Positions 24,433-39,127 of a stretch of DNA of 64,000 nt are shown piece after piece. The position numbers were made by a program, and so were the translations under genes. Positions within the stretch are counted from its first letter, which is position 1; each line of letters begins with the position of its first letter. The notes under the pieces are model-generated. The model did no database searches. It was given only the letters and a program-made list of their open reading frames with translations, and was not told the DNA's origin. Source of the DNA: Drosophila miranda (taxonomy: Eukaryota > Arthropoda > Insecta > Diptera > Drosophilidae); contig NC_046676.1 in assembly GCF_003369915.1 (NCBI RefSeq), positions 15,482,001-15,546,000 of the forward strand, given 5' to 3'.

Positions 24433-27119
24433 CCACCACACACTGAATGATTGCCTTGCACAACATTTCAAGTTCAGAGTCGACGAATTGCACTTGTTGC
24501 TGCCACACACTTGTTGCTACCGCTGACTCTGCCACTGCCACTGGCTCTACCTCCACCACTGCCTCTGCTGTGATTCCGTTTTGACAGCTTATTTGTGTCA
24601 AAATGTCAAACGGTCACTCTGCCACGAATCACCATTGACCTTGACTGCTGACGAGATATGGATGCGAGCACGAATGGGATTATGCATATGAGTGTATTCA
24701 AATGAATATGGCTGGCACTGGCACTGACACCTCTTCAAGCGTTTTGTTTTGCCTTCAACAGCAGCAGCACCGATGGACAATGCCAAAAGATGTATGGGGA
24801 GCACCCTCCAGAGGCGATTGTAATAGTTGGGCACGAATATAGAAGCATCTTAGACCCTATAAAGATAATAAGCATCCACAGTCAAGACGCGACAGGTTTC
24901 AGATCAAAGAGGATACGTTTCCGAAGAGACTCTTAGGCAAGAAATCCTTAAGACCCAGCAATTATGATTAACATCAAACTGCAATATCAAGAAGCTATCA
25001 AGGAACGATGGGAACTAATCTGTTATCCTCGGGGCTTAACAGCCCTAAGTTCCTTAAGCCCCAAACTTTGATTACATGTCTGGTTTGAGCTTTTGTGCTC
25101 GGAGATGAGGTCTCAACATGTTTTGGCAGCTTTGTACATGCTGTTTGCACACTTGCCTCAATCCTCAATCCTCAATCCTACCCAGCCCCGACGCCTTCCC
25201 TCCCCGCTTTACAATTGCCATGTGTCAAGTGGCGTGGGAGGCATGTGTGGCAAGTACATATGGATGGATACTCGTACAAATGTATCAGAGGAAACATGCC
25301 GCAAAGTCGCCCCAGCAGGCAACATTCATCTCGGGCCGCGTTTGTGCTGCTGAACATCGGTTTCAATGGCTCTTTGAGGGAAAAACTAGAGGAAAAACTA
25401 GTTTAAGCTGCCACTGCAAGTCCTCTCTTCTCCTCAAAGATGAGGATTTAGCTGTAAATGTTTCTCATCTTAGGAAAAAGTACTTGTCCAAGTCCCTGCT
25501 TCTTTGGCCTTATAACATTTTGAAAAGATACTTTTTAATCTAAACTAAAATGAATTAACATCCATATAAAACCACTAAAGTATCCATCCACGGATGGATG
25601 GGAATCGCATAGAAGGTCGTTGTAAAAAAACTCGAAAAAATACGAAATAATTACTTTGTGCTGTAGCTTTTTATGTTGATCCTCAAAAATGAATGCGGAT
25701 TGACAATTTAAGCCGAAATAATTTCGGTTGCCAGGGAAAAGCTCTCGGCGGAGAGTCGCCCGAAGAGAGCGAAAGTTGTGAAATTGGAAACGGCTGCAGC
25801 AGGAAAAACAACCAGATTAACTATAGCTCTGCTTTGAATAAGCCAAAGGAAAAGTGCAGAGGAAAGCGGGCAGAGGCGGGAGTATGGAAAAGTGTGAGTG
25901 GATGGGTGGGTGGGTGGTTGTGTGGTTGTGTGGCGGAGAGTGAGAGTAGGCGGGGCCGGGAGTGGCAGTGGGTAAGTCAAGAGCTTGCCGCTTCACTGCA
26001 CCGCATGGCGGGATTAACTATGGCTGGAACTGGAGCCAAAGCTGCATACGGCAGTGGAGCACTCGAAAAGCGGAGTTCCTCTTCATATGCATCCGTAATT
26101 ACAGAGCACACATACTCTGAGGCACGTGTAGTACGAGTATCTCTGTGTGGATGTATCGTAGTATCGGACCATTCTATTTTTGGAGCCAGAGCGCTTCTGC
26201 TTGTTATTCGACGAATTTTAGAGCGTCTCGCCGCTGACGGTCGCTGGTGTTCAATGCGGCAAGAGCCAGACAAGGTTAATCGAAATCCAACGTTCTCCTC
26301 CGAATAATCAAACAAACAACAAACAAACAACCTCTGGCTGATTACTGCAATCAATGAGGGGCAGAAGAAGAACAAAACTCAAGTGTTGTCTCTGGGGCAC
26401 AAGGTCAGAGTTCGGCTTAGCATAAATTTACAGCTCGCAGCGTTATCTATTGTCAACACGAAAGACGCCATTCTACCCAGAGCGGTGCCCAGAAATACTA
26501 TCCACGGACAGTGCTCCAATGTTCCACGGCTGTGGGCCATTTACATAATCTCTGACTGCTTCGACCGCCACTCGCCAGTGCCCGGCAGTTGCGATTTATT
26601 GGCCAGAAGAGTGGGTAACGCCTCCCGCCTTCCCATGCCTCCCCATGCCTCCCCATGCCTCCCCCCGCCTCCTATGGCCTGCACTTAATTATGCTCGTTA
26701 AATTTTACAACTTATTCGAGCTGGACGGGGAGTACGGACCTACTCCGCTTCTGCTCACCTGCTCTCCTGCTGCCCTGCTGCCCAGCTCACTGGTTACCTA
26801 ATTTATGCGCATTCATTTGATGGCTCACACTTGGCTAAATCACAATTTAATAGTACTCGCAGCACTCGGCTGCTGGGGAGATACTTTGTGGGGGGTGGAG
26901 AAATTATTTATCCATCAGCACGTGGCGTTTCGTAAGAGATGTGGATGTAGAAGAACCCTTAGATGCAACTATCAGAGAAGAAAGATCAACCATCTTCAGA
27001 TCAGCAAAGCCTCCCTTCTGCCCCGATTTCAGTTCCAGTTCCAGTTGAAGGCTTGCTGCAAGGCCTCCAGAAGACCGCCAAAGGGCCTTAATTAGATAGC
27101 CGGCGTGGGTAAAGGGCCT

Positions 27120-27310
27120 AATGTGTGTGCAATTAGCATTAACCCAGTGCGTTTTTACCGCCCTGAATTGCAGTTATGAGGCGACATTAGTGCGACTCGG
27201 CGCGGTGGCCAGCGCAGGCATTAATTGCATTAATTGCCGCCAACCCACCGTAATCTGTGTTGCAAAATGTCTCTTGGAGAGCGACGGGCAACTAATTAGA
27301 GACTTTTGCG
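27120..27310. promoter_or_regulatory. candidate enhancer, homeodomain-type sites
   Basis: The block carries repeated ATTA/TAAT cores, including the near-duplicate ATTAATTGC-ATTAATTGC at about 27220-27238 and AATTAG/CTAATTAG on either side. Its base composition is balanced and low in simple repeats, which resembles conserved enhancers in Drosophila introns. Function is inference; cross-species alignment would decide. Confidence 0.3.
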
Positions 27311-30300
27311 ACAGGGCCAACCACAGATGGGGCAGTCTCAATGACAGGCGCCGACAATCGGAGTGGTTGTGGATTTGTGGCAGGTAGCGTGGGTGCAACG
27401 AGGCGTGAACTATCCAAAAGCTACTATCCCCTGGCCATGGAGGGCCGGGCACTACACAACCTCTAGTTTAATGAAGAGTTGAGGGTAAAACGCGTTAAAA
27501 TACTATAACTGGGGCCTGGACCCGCTCCAAAAGCGAGAGGAACGCAGCTCTTGCACAAACATCTCGACTTGTGGCAACTGTGACCTTTTCCGCAAGTCAA
27601 AGCTGCTAAACCAACGCTAGGATATGGGATATATTGTACGATAAGTAAGCTCTTTGTTCAGTTTTTCTAAGAGCCTGGGGCTCGTCTTCTTGGAGTAGAT
27701 CATTCAGATATCCCGAGACTGCTTTGTTTGGCAATCGATTGAGGGAAAACCTGAACAGAAAGCGTATTGTTTGAGCATTAGCTCTGCTTGTGGTTTTGTG
27801 TGGTTAATACCCTGCAAGAGGGTAGGCCCTTCCCCGTCCGGAAGGGCTTGAAAAGACGAATTGATGTCCTTAAAAGTTTAAAAGATTCTATCTCTTGAGT
27901 GGTCTATAGGAATGACCACGGCTGTGTACTTTTCAGCAATTCCCTAAAGGGTATTCAAAGCTTCGGCCAGGGCCGGCTACCCTCTGGTTTTTTTTAGCCA
28001 ACTTGCGGCTTGAAGATGCAGCTTCAGCCAGCTGCAACCACATTTTGGCCGAGTCATTGTGTGTTAGGGCCGTATTTTCGGCCTTCTGCCAGCAGTTTTC
28101 CAGTTACGTGGCACACGGCAAATGCAGTTTGAAGTTGCCGCACGCCGGTCGGAGGCGTCGCCCGTCGCCCGTCGCCCGTCGCTGATGATTGTGGTTTTTG
28201 CAGTCTAGTGCGGCGTAGGGCAGTGTAAATTAGCATCATTCAGTCGTTGGCAAAAGCGATTTCGCCATGCGACGGGAAAACAATGCAGATCCGCGATTTT
28301 TGTGGCTGTTGGTCGGCCGCCGCTGCCTCATTTATGAAGATTTCTTTTCGGATCTGCTGGCCCCGCCTTGGGCAATCCAGTCCGCGTTTGTCGCTCCAGT
28401 CTTTTGTCCGGCCGTCGGCGGTGATGTATTCATGGCAAATCCGTCAAGGCAGACCCGGCACATGGCAACGCCAAGCGCCGCATTCAAATTCAGCCACCGG
28501 CTCCAGACCGAGATCCCCATTCCGATTCCGATTCCGACTCAAATTCCAATTCTGATCCGAATTCGTCTTCAGCATTTAGTGCCAGGCAATTGACTCATTA
28601 AAATATCAAAAGCCACCGCAGGCAGTCTGATTGAAGTGCTGAAACTATAAATAAAACCTTCACGTCTCACGTCTCACGTCTATACTCGTATTTTTATTCG
28701 CATTTCCATAACTCGAGTGCTGCGGGCCACTCGAGCACTCAATTGTTTGGCCAGCAGGCCGCCATCGATTTCCAGTCAACAGCATGGCGTCTCTTCTCAT
28801 CCGTATCAAAATAAATTCTCTTACTAAAAAGTTTGTACAAATGTATGCAGAATTTGCATCGCAAAGACTATGATATGGAAAGCGAATCTGTGGCCCCCAA
28901 CAGCAACTGCGTTTGGATTGCTTCACATGAGAGGGATGGATGATTGTTTGTGTCATCATCACTTGCCCCCAGCCGTCTTGACGGACTGCTCCAATTTGAT
29001 ATTGTCTGTCTGTGCGACTGCAATCAGCAGACCTTTCATGCCGCCTGCAACGGAAACCATCTGAGCGTTTGATGTTGCCAACTGTCATTAATGGTTTTAC
29101 ACTGCAATTCAGCTCTGCCCTGCTTCTCCGCTTCTCCGCTTCTCCGCCTCCCTCCGAGAGGGGACAGAAGACTCCGAGTTGTCACTGTGGCCAACAGAAC
29201 TAGAAAAACTCAACGCTCGATTGTCGGCATGACCGTGGCACACATGTGCACGGCACGGCCTGGCATGTCATCAGCACCAGCACCATCGCCAGCATATGGT
29301 AACACGATCAACGACTAATCCGACAATCCGACATTACAACGAGCATTATGAGTATGATTAAGGCTGCAGCTGCCACAGAAATCCATCAAATGAGGCGACC
29401 GCTCACCGCAGAGTTGGCAAGAAAACTCCCAACAAAAGTTGTGCAAGAAAGTGGCAGTACAGAGGGCGGACTGACCTCAGGAAGGGGCAGCTACAATAGA
29501 AAGGGTAAACATCTCAGAGTCCGGGGAGCTTATGTAAGTGCAGACAGATTCCAGGGATTATTTCGGAGGTTAATGGAGTATAACTCGTACTTCTACTGCA
29601 ACAGGAATTACTCGTGGGAGTCTGAACCATGCATTATTTTCCCCATCAACTGCCATCTCTGTGATTGCCCCACCAGCAACTGCAATCCCACTCCAATCTG
29701 CAGCCTGCACTTTGGCGCTATTTGGCGATAACGCGGAACATTATGCACGACGATGAGCTAACAGTAGAGTAGAGTCCCAGCCCCCATCCCCATCCCCATC
29801 CACACCCCAAGTGGATGATGATGAAGCTGTCGGCGCCGTAGCTGGTGTCCGTCCAGCACTTATCCATCGATCATGGACATAACGACCCGCCGACCATGCA
29901 GCCTTTGAGAGAGAGTGCGAAGTCGGTTGGGGATGGGACCACAATTTGTTGGCATTTGGAAATGTTGCCTCATAAATTATTATTAGAGAAGACCGAGGCA
30001 CTCCCCCGGGACTCTGGCACTCTCTCTCTGGCACCCGCTGGAAAATTATGCAATTGCGAAAGCCCTTTTCGGCTAATTAATGCATAGTCATGAGCCGGGC
30101 AAAAACACTTTTGCATCCATCCAAAAGACAACAAAATCAAATGGATTCTGTGCCAACAGGAAACCAGTTTTAGTCGCAGTCCCAGTTCAACCTTCAGTTC
30201 CAGCTCCAGTTCCAGTGTCGGTGGTGCCGAGCGGATGCATTCGTGTCGCTAATAGTAAAAAGCCGTAAACATAAAATTGTGCAAGCTGCTGGACGGAACG

Positions 30301-30382
30301 TACATAAATGATAATTGAATTCGCATTTCTGTTGCAGGCAACCACGCAGCCAGGGCTGGGACACTGAGAGGCAGCCACAGCC

Positions 30383-33300
30383 ATGCCCATCTGCAAGAGC
30401 TCGGGGGCGACGGCGAGCAACAAGGCCCCCACAGACATATCCGCCGACCATGTGACGGAGGCGGCCCAGGTGAAGCGCACCCGGGAGCAGGCCTACTTCA
30501 ACTCCTACGACTTTGATGCAATCGAGGTGCTGCCCTACGACGAGGACGATGGCGAGGCGGCTGGCAGAAGCCGGAGCAGGAGCAGAAGCAGCAGCAGCAG
30601 CGGTCGCTACTCGGTGCCACACGATCCGGTTGGAGCCCCCAAGTTCGCCTACTTGCACCGCCTGGGGGCATTCTTTGGACGCCCCGGCGGGGCGGCGGCA
30701 GTCGGGGGAGCCACAGGAGCCGTTGCCGAGGGAACGCCTTCAGCTGCTGGCGGAATGGCCGCAGGATTGGTGGCGTCGTCTAGCAACGATAACTTTCTCC
30801 TCCCCCGAGCCATGCTCAAGTATCAGAGGTGAGTAGAGCCAAGAATAAAGCAAAGCAGCTGAAGAATTAATTCTAGGCGTAATAGGATTATTTAAACACT
30901 AAAATAGCAGAGAATTTTACCAACCTTCAAGAATCTCTACCAAAGCACGGGATTATTTCTTTGTTCCCCTCGAGAGCAGCAAAACCCATAATTTCTCTCT
31001 GTGCATGCACTGAGAGGCAGGCAATAAGCCCCGAATATGCTGCATAATGCAGCAGCCTTCAACATTCCGATAACGACCTTGTGAGGAGGGACGGAGAGGC
31101 CCAGAGAAAACCCAAGACCCGTCAAGAGCATATCTCAAATCGTATTTGTTGGGCATGAAGTGCAACACTTCATGGCTCAATGAAGGTGCAACAGCAAGCA
31201 GCAGCAGCACAAGCAGCCACAGATATTTTGTAATGATGTTGTTCCACGGCAATTAGCAGGGCATTAAAGCGGCGATTACAATCACCGGCAGAGTGTGGCC
31301 CTAAATGGGGATTATGATTGCCAGAGATGGTTCTCGGTCACGACTCGAACAGATGAGGCAACCTGCAGATGACGCAGGGGCAGCAACAGCAGCAGCAGCG
31401 GCAGCAGCAGCGGCAGCTATGTAAATTATGTCTGAAGTTCAAGTGGTTGCTGCTGCAGCAGCAGCAATGCGGTTTTTGGCGCCTGTTGTCAGCCTTCACC
31501 TCTTTTTCCTCTCTGTATGCATGTGGATTTTGTTGTTTCGGAGGAGCTGCCACTTGATGGCGGTCAGCAGCAGCAGCAGCGACAGCAGCAGCAGCATCGC
31601 CACTGCCGAGACAACAACTGCAGACAGCTGCAACAATTACGTTTATTAATTGAAACTAAAGAAGCCACCGGCTCAAGATCTTCGATTCGCTGAAGGTCAG
31701 CGCTTGAAGCCAGTTTGGGCTTCAAATATCTCTCAAAAATATACAATAAATACTTCAGTTTATACGTATAGTGTGTACAATATATAGAAACAGATGCCTA
31801 GAGTCGTGCCGCGTATTGACAGCAATTTCCATTAATTGGCAGATAGTCGGATTTGCAACTTGTTTTTTTATATTTTTATTTAGTGTTTGGTCTGTCTCAG
31901 AATATGGTAATCATGATAAGGTATGCGTAGTAGCCGAATCAAGGAGAGAGCTGAACAAATGCCAAGAGTTTTCCCACCCAAGGTCAATGCAATTATATGC
32001 CGGCCGATACGTGGTGGGGTTTAACCCAAATTAGTCACTCCCCGAGCCCTTTCCCAATCCCCAGCTCTAGTCGAAAGACCATTGGCAGGCGGGCCACGTT
32101 GGTGCTATAACTATTTTGATCAACAACTCACGTAGTGGATACAGTGTGGTATGTATGTGCCACAGGCCTAGGGAGAGGCGAGGCACGAGTTTCGCACAGT
32201 AGCTCTTCGAATCCGACCTTCTCCAAATGCCGATTCCATTGTCCGATCGGCCATCATCGGTGCAGTTAGATCATAGTTAGCCATCAATTGTGGCGACGCT
32301 GATCGCTGATCGTCGCTGATCGTCGCTAATTTGTATTCAATATTTGAGCCAATGCCCGTCTAGGCCATAGTTATATCTGTAGTTTATGGCCCCAGCTATG
32401 CCAAGGTCAGCGTTTAGTCAAACCGTCCACTCGCACAGCAAACATCCATCTCAAGCAATCAGCGATTCAATCGCTTTGATTGATGTGCAATTGATAGCCA
32501 GATATACGTACGTACATACGATACATAAGAAGTTGCTGGATGGATGGTCGTTATTCGGGCACTGCAGCAAAACCAAGTCAGACCCCAAACTTGAGGCAAG
32601 TGTAATTTGTCTTGGCAACAAGTCAACAACAATTAACGGCCACACAAAATTATTTACTAACGGCTGCGCCGTCCGTCCGTCCGTTCGTCTGTCTGTCTGT
32701 CCGGCAGTGGGTTCCGTGCATGCAAACGAGGCTGAACATTTTAATTAACACAGTTCGAACAAACAAAATAAACATATACTCGCACTATCCAAAGATTGCA
32801 AAATATTTCATGCTCTTGCCGGGCCGATACGATGGAACCGAATCTGAGGCTAACCTTGCGCCTGCCTGCCGCCTGCCGCCTGCCGCCTTCTGCTGCTGCT
32901 GCTGCCAGCAAATTTGCAACGCATCGGTTAACATGCAACCAAATATCAGTCGAATGTGTAGAGAAACCCAAAAAAGAGCAACTGACCGACGAAAGCTATC
33001 AGTGTTTTGGGTGCGTAACGCACCGCGACCGAGCCATTCAAGAACAAACACCAATAGCCAGCAGCAGCGGCACGGCAACACGGCCAAAACCGTTATTGCG
33101 CAACTCTTGAGCATGGCCAAAAGCCAGGCGCTGACCTAGTGCCGATCGCACAGAGCACAGAGTGCATATATGTATGTATGTAGAACCGATACTGGGGGCT
33201 TGTTAGCGATCGTAAGTGAGTTATTAAAGCATTGCCACTGGCGCCAGGCCACCGCACCGAACGTACCGAAACCCCAACAAAAATGCAAATGCAGTGCGAC

Positions 33301-36300
33301 TTATCAGTATACTGCCAAGATGAGGGTAATCTATCACCATTTGAACATCTTTCAAGACTAGAATCAATCTATCCAACATAAACCCAAAAAGAAAACACCA
33401 AAGAGTGACTGTAGATGATGTAAACGAAGCTTTTCATGCAGATTCTTCCAAGATATTGTTGAACAATCAGCAGAGCATTTCAGATCTCTTAAATAACTTG
33501 TGAACACATGCAGACCAAAGCAAATAATTTCTGTGGTCCCCAATCCCCAAGTCACGCTTCCTCCCCGCCATTCAATTCGAGTTTCCGCTGCATTTTCCTC
33601 TGATTTTCCATTACTCCTGTCGCGGCTCCACCACATCATCAGCCGCATTTCATGGTGCAACGAAAAGTTTGCTCAAACCCCAGACACACACACAAGCTCT
33701 TGAACAATCCGAGAAGTAGTCCGAAGCAGTAACTTTACAGTTAGGCAAAAAAAAGAGCGAACGCGAATGCGAATGAGATTTGCAACAGTAACTGAAGCCG
33801 AAATCCTGTTTAGAACGAGTTTATTTCAATTGAAATCGAATTTGTATGTTGAATTTCTAAATTTGATATTTGTTTTTCGGCTGTGTGTCGCTTCTGTTGC
33901 TGGCAGAGCGGCCAGAACTAGAAGTTTTTGCCTGAGATATTCGAAAGAACGCAGTGACCAACGAACTCTAGGGATTCCTTGGTGCTTTGTAAACATTTTT
34001 AAGGACAATTTCCAAATAAATCCATGCTCTCAGCTATTAAAGCTATATAAATCTGACTGCATCAAGTCGGGCTTTGCCATTGGAACTCGAGATTACAGGA
34101 CATCTATCCTGAATATTCAAATATAATACATCTATGATCATCTCTTGAGATCTGCCCAGTATTTGTGGGGGTATCAGCTATTCGGAGCTCTTTCCTGATT
34201 TTCTTACGAATTTTTTAGGGTAGCTTTTTCGATGTGCCACTCGTCATTTGCATGCCCCCAAAAAACCAATGCGACAGAAAATGGAAAACTTCGGCAGAGC
34301 CACTAACCTAGTTAACCAGTTTTCGCTTTCTGTTTGGCAGCTTTGACGAAACGTAAACAAAACTGCAATTGCGAAAAACCAACAGCGAGCGAAACCACTT
34401 TCCAACGCGGGTTTTCCCTTTCATTGAAGCATTTTTCACTGATTTTCTTTTCCTGTCTCTCTGTTTCTGCAGTGCGGCGACAACTTCAATGCCATTGACG
34501 ACGCTCTCGAAGAATGGGACTGCGATTGGGAGTGGGAATGGTACTGGCAGCGGAATAGCCCATAAAATGGGGCATGGAATCGGACACGACAAGGCGCACG
34601 GGATGCCAGGGTCCACGACGGGAGTGGAGCGCAGCAAGAAGTGCTCGATTGCCTCCAATGTCAGCAGCACGCATTCCACGGACTCTGGACTCCCAGCCTC
34701 TGCAGCAGCGGCAACATCAGCGACATCTGCAACATCCACAGCAGCAGCAGCAGCAGCAGCACCAGACGCAGCTGTTAGGAGTGGAGTCGGAGGAGGAGGT
34801 GGCGGCGGTGGCTCGCATTATTCGACGGACAAAAGCGGCTCATCCGGTTATTACAGCTCCAATGTGTGTTCCACTTATTCGCTGGACGAGCACATCTATT
34901 GCGAACCGGTCATAGACATCCTAGACGCCGCCGGAGAGGAGCAGGAGAAGATGAAGAGTGTGGCCGCCAGGCAGCGGCTGCGGCCGCAACTCCAGCTGCC
35001 GAGGAAAGTGGCCGCCAAAGATACAGCAGCCCCATTGCCATTGCCACTGCCTCCAGTTGCTGCTGCTGCTGCTGCTGCTGCCACTGCAGCATCGGAAAAG
35101 TTGTCCACAGTGAAGAGCCAGCGCTTGGACATGCAAGATGCAGCCACCGGAGCTGCCATCGAAGAGTTCCATTCAGCAGGAGTCAACGACCTCGAGAAGA
35201 CGGAGGAGGAGGGGCACAAGCTGGAGCAGATGCTGCCGCACTACAGCGACAAATTGCGCATCCTGGAGACGAGCATTGAGAACCTGGACCGCCACCTGAA
35301 GACCTTTCCTCGCCTGTTTGCCCAGGAGCAGGTTGTGTCCTTCATGCAGGCGCCCGATGCCCCACCCCTGGCTCTGCCCCCACTCCCACACCCACTGGAC
35401 ATTAGCGAAAAGCTGAGGGTCTACAACCAGCTGCCGACCATCATGGAGCAGCAGCAGCAGCAATTGGTGGACGATTCTCTGCTGGACATCGATCTGGACG
35501 CCTTTCTGCTCGATCCGAAGCCCCCATCGCAATCCCAATCCCAGACCAATCTCAACCGCAAGACCAAGGCCAAGTCGGGGCGGGGAATCGACAATCCGAG
35601 CTTCCTCAGCGACGAGCAGCTGGAGGAGAACAACTACAAGTGTGCCAAATACATCAACTCCTGCCCGGAGGACGCCTACCGCGTGGAGAGCGAGGCGGCG
35701 GCCGGCCAAGCCCCCGTCATCGAGGAGAGGTTTGTGAAGCGCTACGAGGACCAGCTGCACTTCCAGAGCACCCGCGAGCTCCTCGAAGACGTCCGCGACA
35801 AGATACGCCTCCTGTCGCGTGCCACGCCCTCGCCCTCGGCCACGCCCGCACCCACACGCACACCCCCGCCGGACATACCCAAGGAGCTGGAGGGCATGAT
35901 CCACACGCTGAAGCAGGAGCTGGAGTCCTACCTGCAGCGCATGAACCAACACAGCGAGAGGGATCTGCGCCAGCTGTGCAGCGGCCTGGGCCGGCAGCAG
36001 CACGTGGTCCGCCTGCAGAACGCCCTGGAGCGGAGGCGAAGCTGCGCGGACCTGCTGCACCTGAACGCGTACGAGGCAGTGCACGACGGGGTCCTGATCT
36101 CGGCCAGCGGCCGGCCCCTCAGCGTCCGCGAGCAGATCATGACCATCCGCTGTGCCAGCGATCCCAACTTCAAAATGAAGCGAAAGTCCATCACCGAGGT
36201 CTTCCCCACAGCCGAGTGCTACATCGAGACCACGTCCCTCTCTCACAGTGCCACGCCGACGCCCGCCTCGACGCCTCAGCTGGAGCTGGAGGCCCTTCAT

Positions 36301-39093
36301 CCCCCGTCGCTGCCAGGCACCATGGTGGTTACCCAGTTGCAGCGTAACCTCACCTTCCACAAGCCCATCCTCTCCGGCGCTGGCTCCAGCGGAGGTGCCA
36401 GCCAGGAGGACGCTCTGGGCGGGGGCTCCGGAGCCGGCAAGGGCGATCGGGACAGCTTCGCCGAGTGGCACCGAAAGAAGCCGAGCATCTGGGAGATGTA
36501 CTATGGCACCAACCGCCTGCACCAGTCGCTCCTCGGCAAGCAGCGGGGCGGAGGCGAACTAGTCATCAGCAGCCCCCAGCCCACACTGTCCTACGTGAGT
36601 ATTGGGGAACATTTTGTAAATTCAATGGGTTTTCCTGGTTACTAGAGAGCATCTCTTTGCATCTACGAATCACCTAACATTCCACGAGTACTAATTCATT
36701 GCGAAATATTAGATAATTCAAGTAATGAAGGCTGCTGCAATTGAATAAAGATAAAGTGGCCCCAATCAATATTTATTTGAGCATCAGAGCAGGGAGATTC
36801 GTGCGATCTCATTACAATTCCACGAAAAATTCCCTCCACTCCGAGTCGTGTGAAGTAATTGATGAGAATTTAATTTGATTTTTATTTCAATTGAATTTGA
36901 TGCCAACTTCCGTTCACTGAATTATTCATAGCGAGACAGAAAATCTACTGCGAAGGGAATTGAGTATGGTTTGATTTTCTTGAACGATATCCTTCGTTTT
37001 TTTTGCAAATGCTTAGGTGTTTCTTTCCGAGCCTTTCTCGCTGAATGTGCTGTAGTGCCTTTCATCATCATACAGACTCGTACGTATAAATATAATGATA
37101 TAGAGACGGCTTGGGTCAAGTGCGTTTCGAAATAATAGCCAAATGTAGATCAGCCGACCGGCGCCCCCCGCTGTCTTGCAGAGATAATTATGAGCTGGTC
37201 GGCGAACAAGGCGTATGATTAATGCCTTAGTCGGGCTAATTGCAGCCAAGCGGAGCTGCAGCCCGAGGTCGGCCAGCCCCACGAAAATTGGATAAACTAT
37301 CACAATAATTCACAGCCGATCGAACAGCGATTTGCATGAGCCAAGATGCGCTGCTCATTAGGCCCCCAATTCCGATACTGACTCAAATTCTGATTCTGAG
37401 CCAAGTGCAATTCAGCTGGGAGCCCCGGCAGCCGTTCGTGCAAACAGTTGTTCAACCTCATCCTTGGCCGCGATCCGAGCCATTTTGGTAGTGCTTCGTG
37501 AGCGTCCCCAGCTCTCGAACACCCCCGCACTGGCGGCGGCAGTGCCAGGCAGCAAGAACATCATCGGCCCCCGGCGGATGTCGTAGCATTGACGCCACTC
37601 GCATACTCATCACCGGCACTCGCCGGGGGCTTTATTATGCGGCAGGCGACATGCGCGATAAGATCACCATAGTCGGGGCCCCTTCCATATGGCAATATGA
37701 TTAATTGTGTGGCGTGCCACGGAGGCTACTGTTCCACACAGCGAGTGGTGGGGAGGGGGTTCTGGCTGTTCTCAAAGCTCCATAATTACATCTAATGTTG
37801 GATGCACCACTCGACGCGAAGCTGTTGCCTTGCTTCTGATTCTATGGCTCTTCAGTTAATGCCAGATTAAGTCATAAATCTCGATGATGCTCAGTCAAAA
37901 ACTGAATGAAAACTGAGAGCAAAGATAACTTTGTTTAATGGCAGGTCTTGCACACTGTAAATAAAAGCTTAGAGTTCTATGCTGTATATCAGAGCTATCC
38001 CATGAGGTTCCTCCACTCAGGAACCTTAGTTTGTTCAGGTAGGCTTAGGGAGAATCGCGTTAATATCATTCAAGTCAAGCGACAGACCGCTACCAAGTTT
38101 GGTTTCCGTTCTACGGCCAAGTCAGTGATGCAATATCCGTAGCCGGGAATCGAATGTATCTCGGGCCAGCTTTGGGGCGCCATTCAAACGCACTCGAAAC
38201 GCGAGACGCGAATCCAAATGAGTTTTCACTTTCAATAGCGCGCCGCTTGGGGCAGGGCTGCGGGCGAATCGCCATTCAATTAGGGTTTATTCACCTTAAC
38301 AGCATTTTGCATTCACCGAGCGATCCGATCTATTATCTCTAGTGTGAGTGCTGGCCGGCTAGGCAGGCAGCGCACGACCGATTTGAACTTGGGGCCATTT
38401 TACTCGCGGTATTGGGCCGTAGTGCGGATCAAACAGTTAAGCGACTCGACCACTGTACCAGTTAACCTTTAAATTCCGTTAAGCGGCCGCATCTTGCCAA
38501 CTGACTGGTCACTTAATTGGCCATCGATTGTGTCCGCGATAACCAGAAAAAGGCATGCAACAAGTGGCAAGAGGCAGCAACAGCAACAGCGAGAGCGAGA
38601 GCGAGAGCGACAGCGACAGAGGCTGCGGCATCGCAGCATCATAGCCAGGCCCAAACTCGAAACCGGTGCCAGTCGCACAGTTGCCCTACAACTCCGGTGA
38701 CCTTTAAGGACGTTTGCTCGACTTAATGCAGCAGGAAAGGAAGATGCCGAAACGAGCTTCTCGCAAAACAGAAGCTGCCCCTCCGCCTGCGGACCCCCTA
38801 GCGCTCCCGCACCCTCCCTCCCTGGGGTGGCAGCTCGAAACTCGTCCCACGGCAAATGGCCGGCAGCGAAAACGAAAACAAGTTTACAGCCATGAATGCC
38901 AAAATGAAAATGAAAATGAAAACGAAAATGAAACTGCAAAACGAAAACAGAAAACAGAAAACAGAAAACCGAAATCGAAGCGGAGCGAAATGTAAGGCAA
39001 CTGCGTCCCAAACTGGACGCTGCACGCGTTTGTGCGAGCATAGAAGTGCCTGCCACAAAGTGTTGCAATCGCCATCGGCGTCGCATTTGCTGC

Positions 39094-39127
<34 letters not shown>

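Larger units (their letters stand above)
21433..30336 (+). other. large first intron (inferred)
   Basis: About 8.9 kb of non-coding sequence lies between the leader exon donor and the acceptor at 30336. It contains a GA-rich microsatellite, a very strong G-rich tract (22518-22543), a CCGCCA repeat and a homeodomain-site-rich block around 27120-27310. It is likely to contain enhancers. No separate gene is supported inside it. Confidence 0.45.

Noticed and set aside
29348-29731. 127-residue plus-strand frame in the leader intron
   Set aside because: No domain, no plausible splice context and composition like the surrounding intron.
35173-36522. 449-residue open frame on the minus strand
   Set aside because: It lies fully antisense to coding exon 2 of the 923-residue gene, which is GC-rich at third positions. 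The residue mix is typical of a shadow frame.
38384-38456. tRNA-like internal promoter boxes on the minus strand (A box TGGTCGAGTCG, B box GTTCAAATC)
   Set aside because: The arms do not pair as a cloverleaf and the acceptor stem is missing. A second T-arm-like string near 38136-38155 does not complete it. At most a decayed relic.
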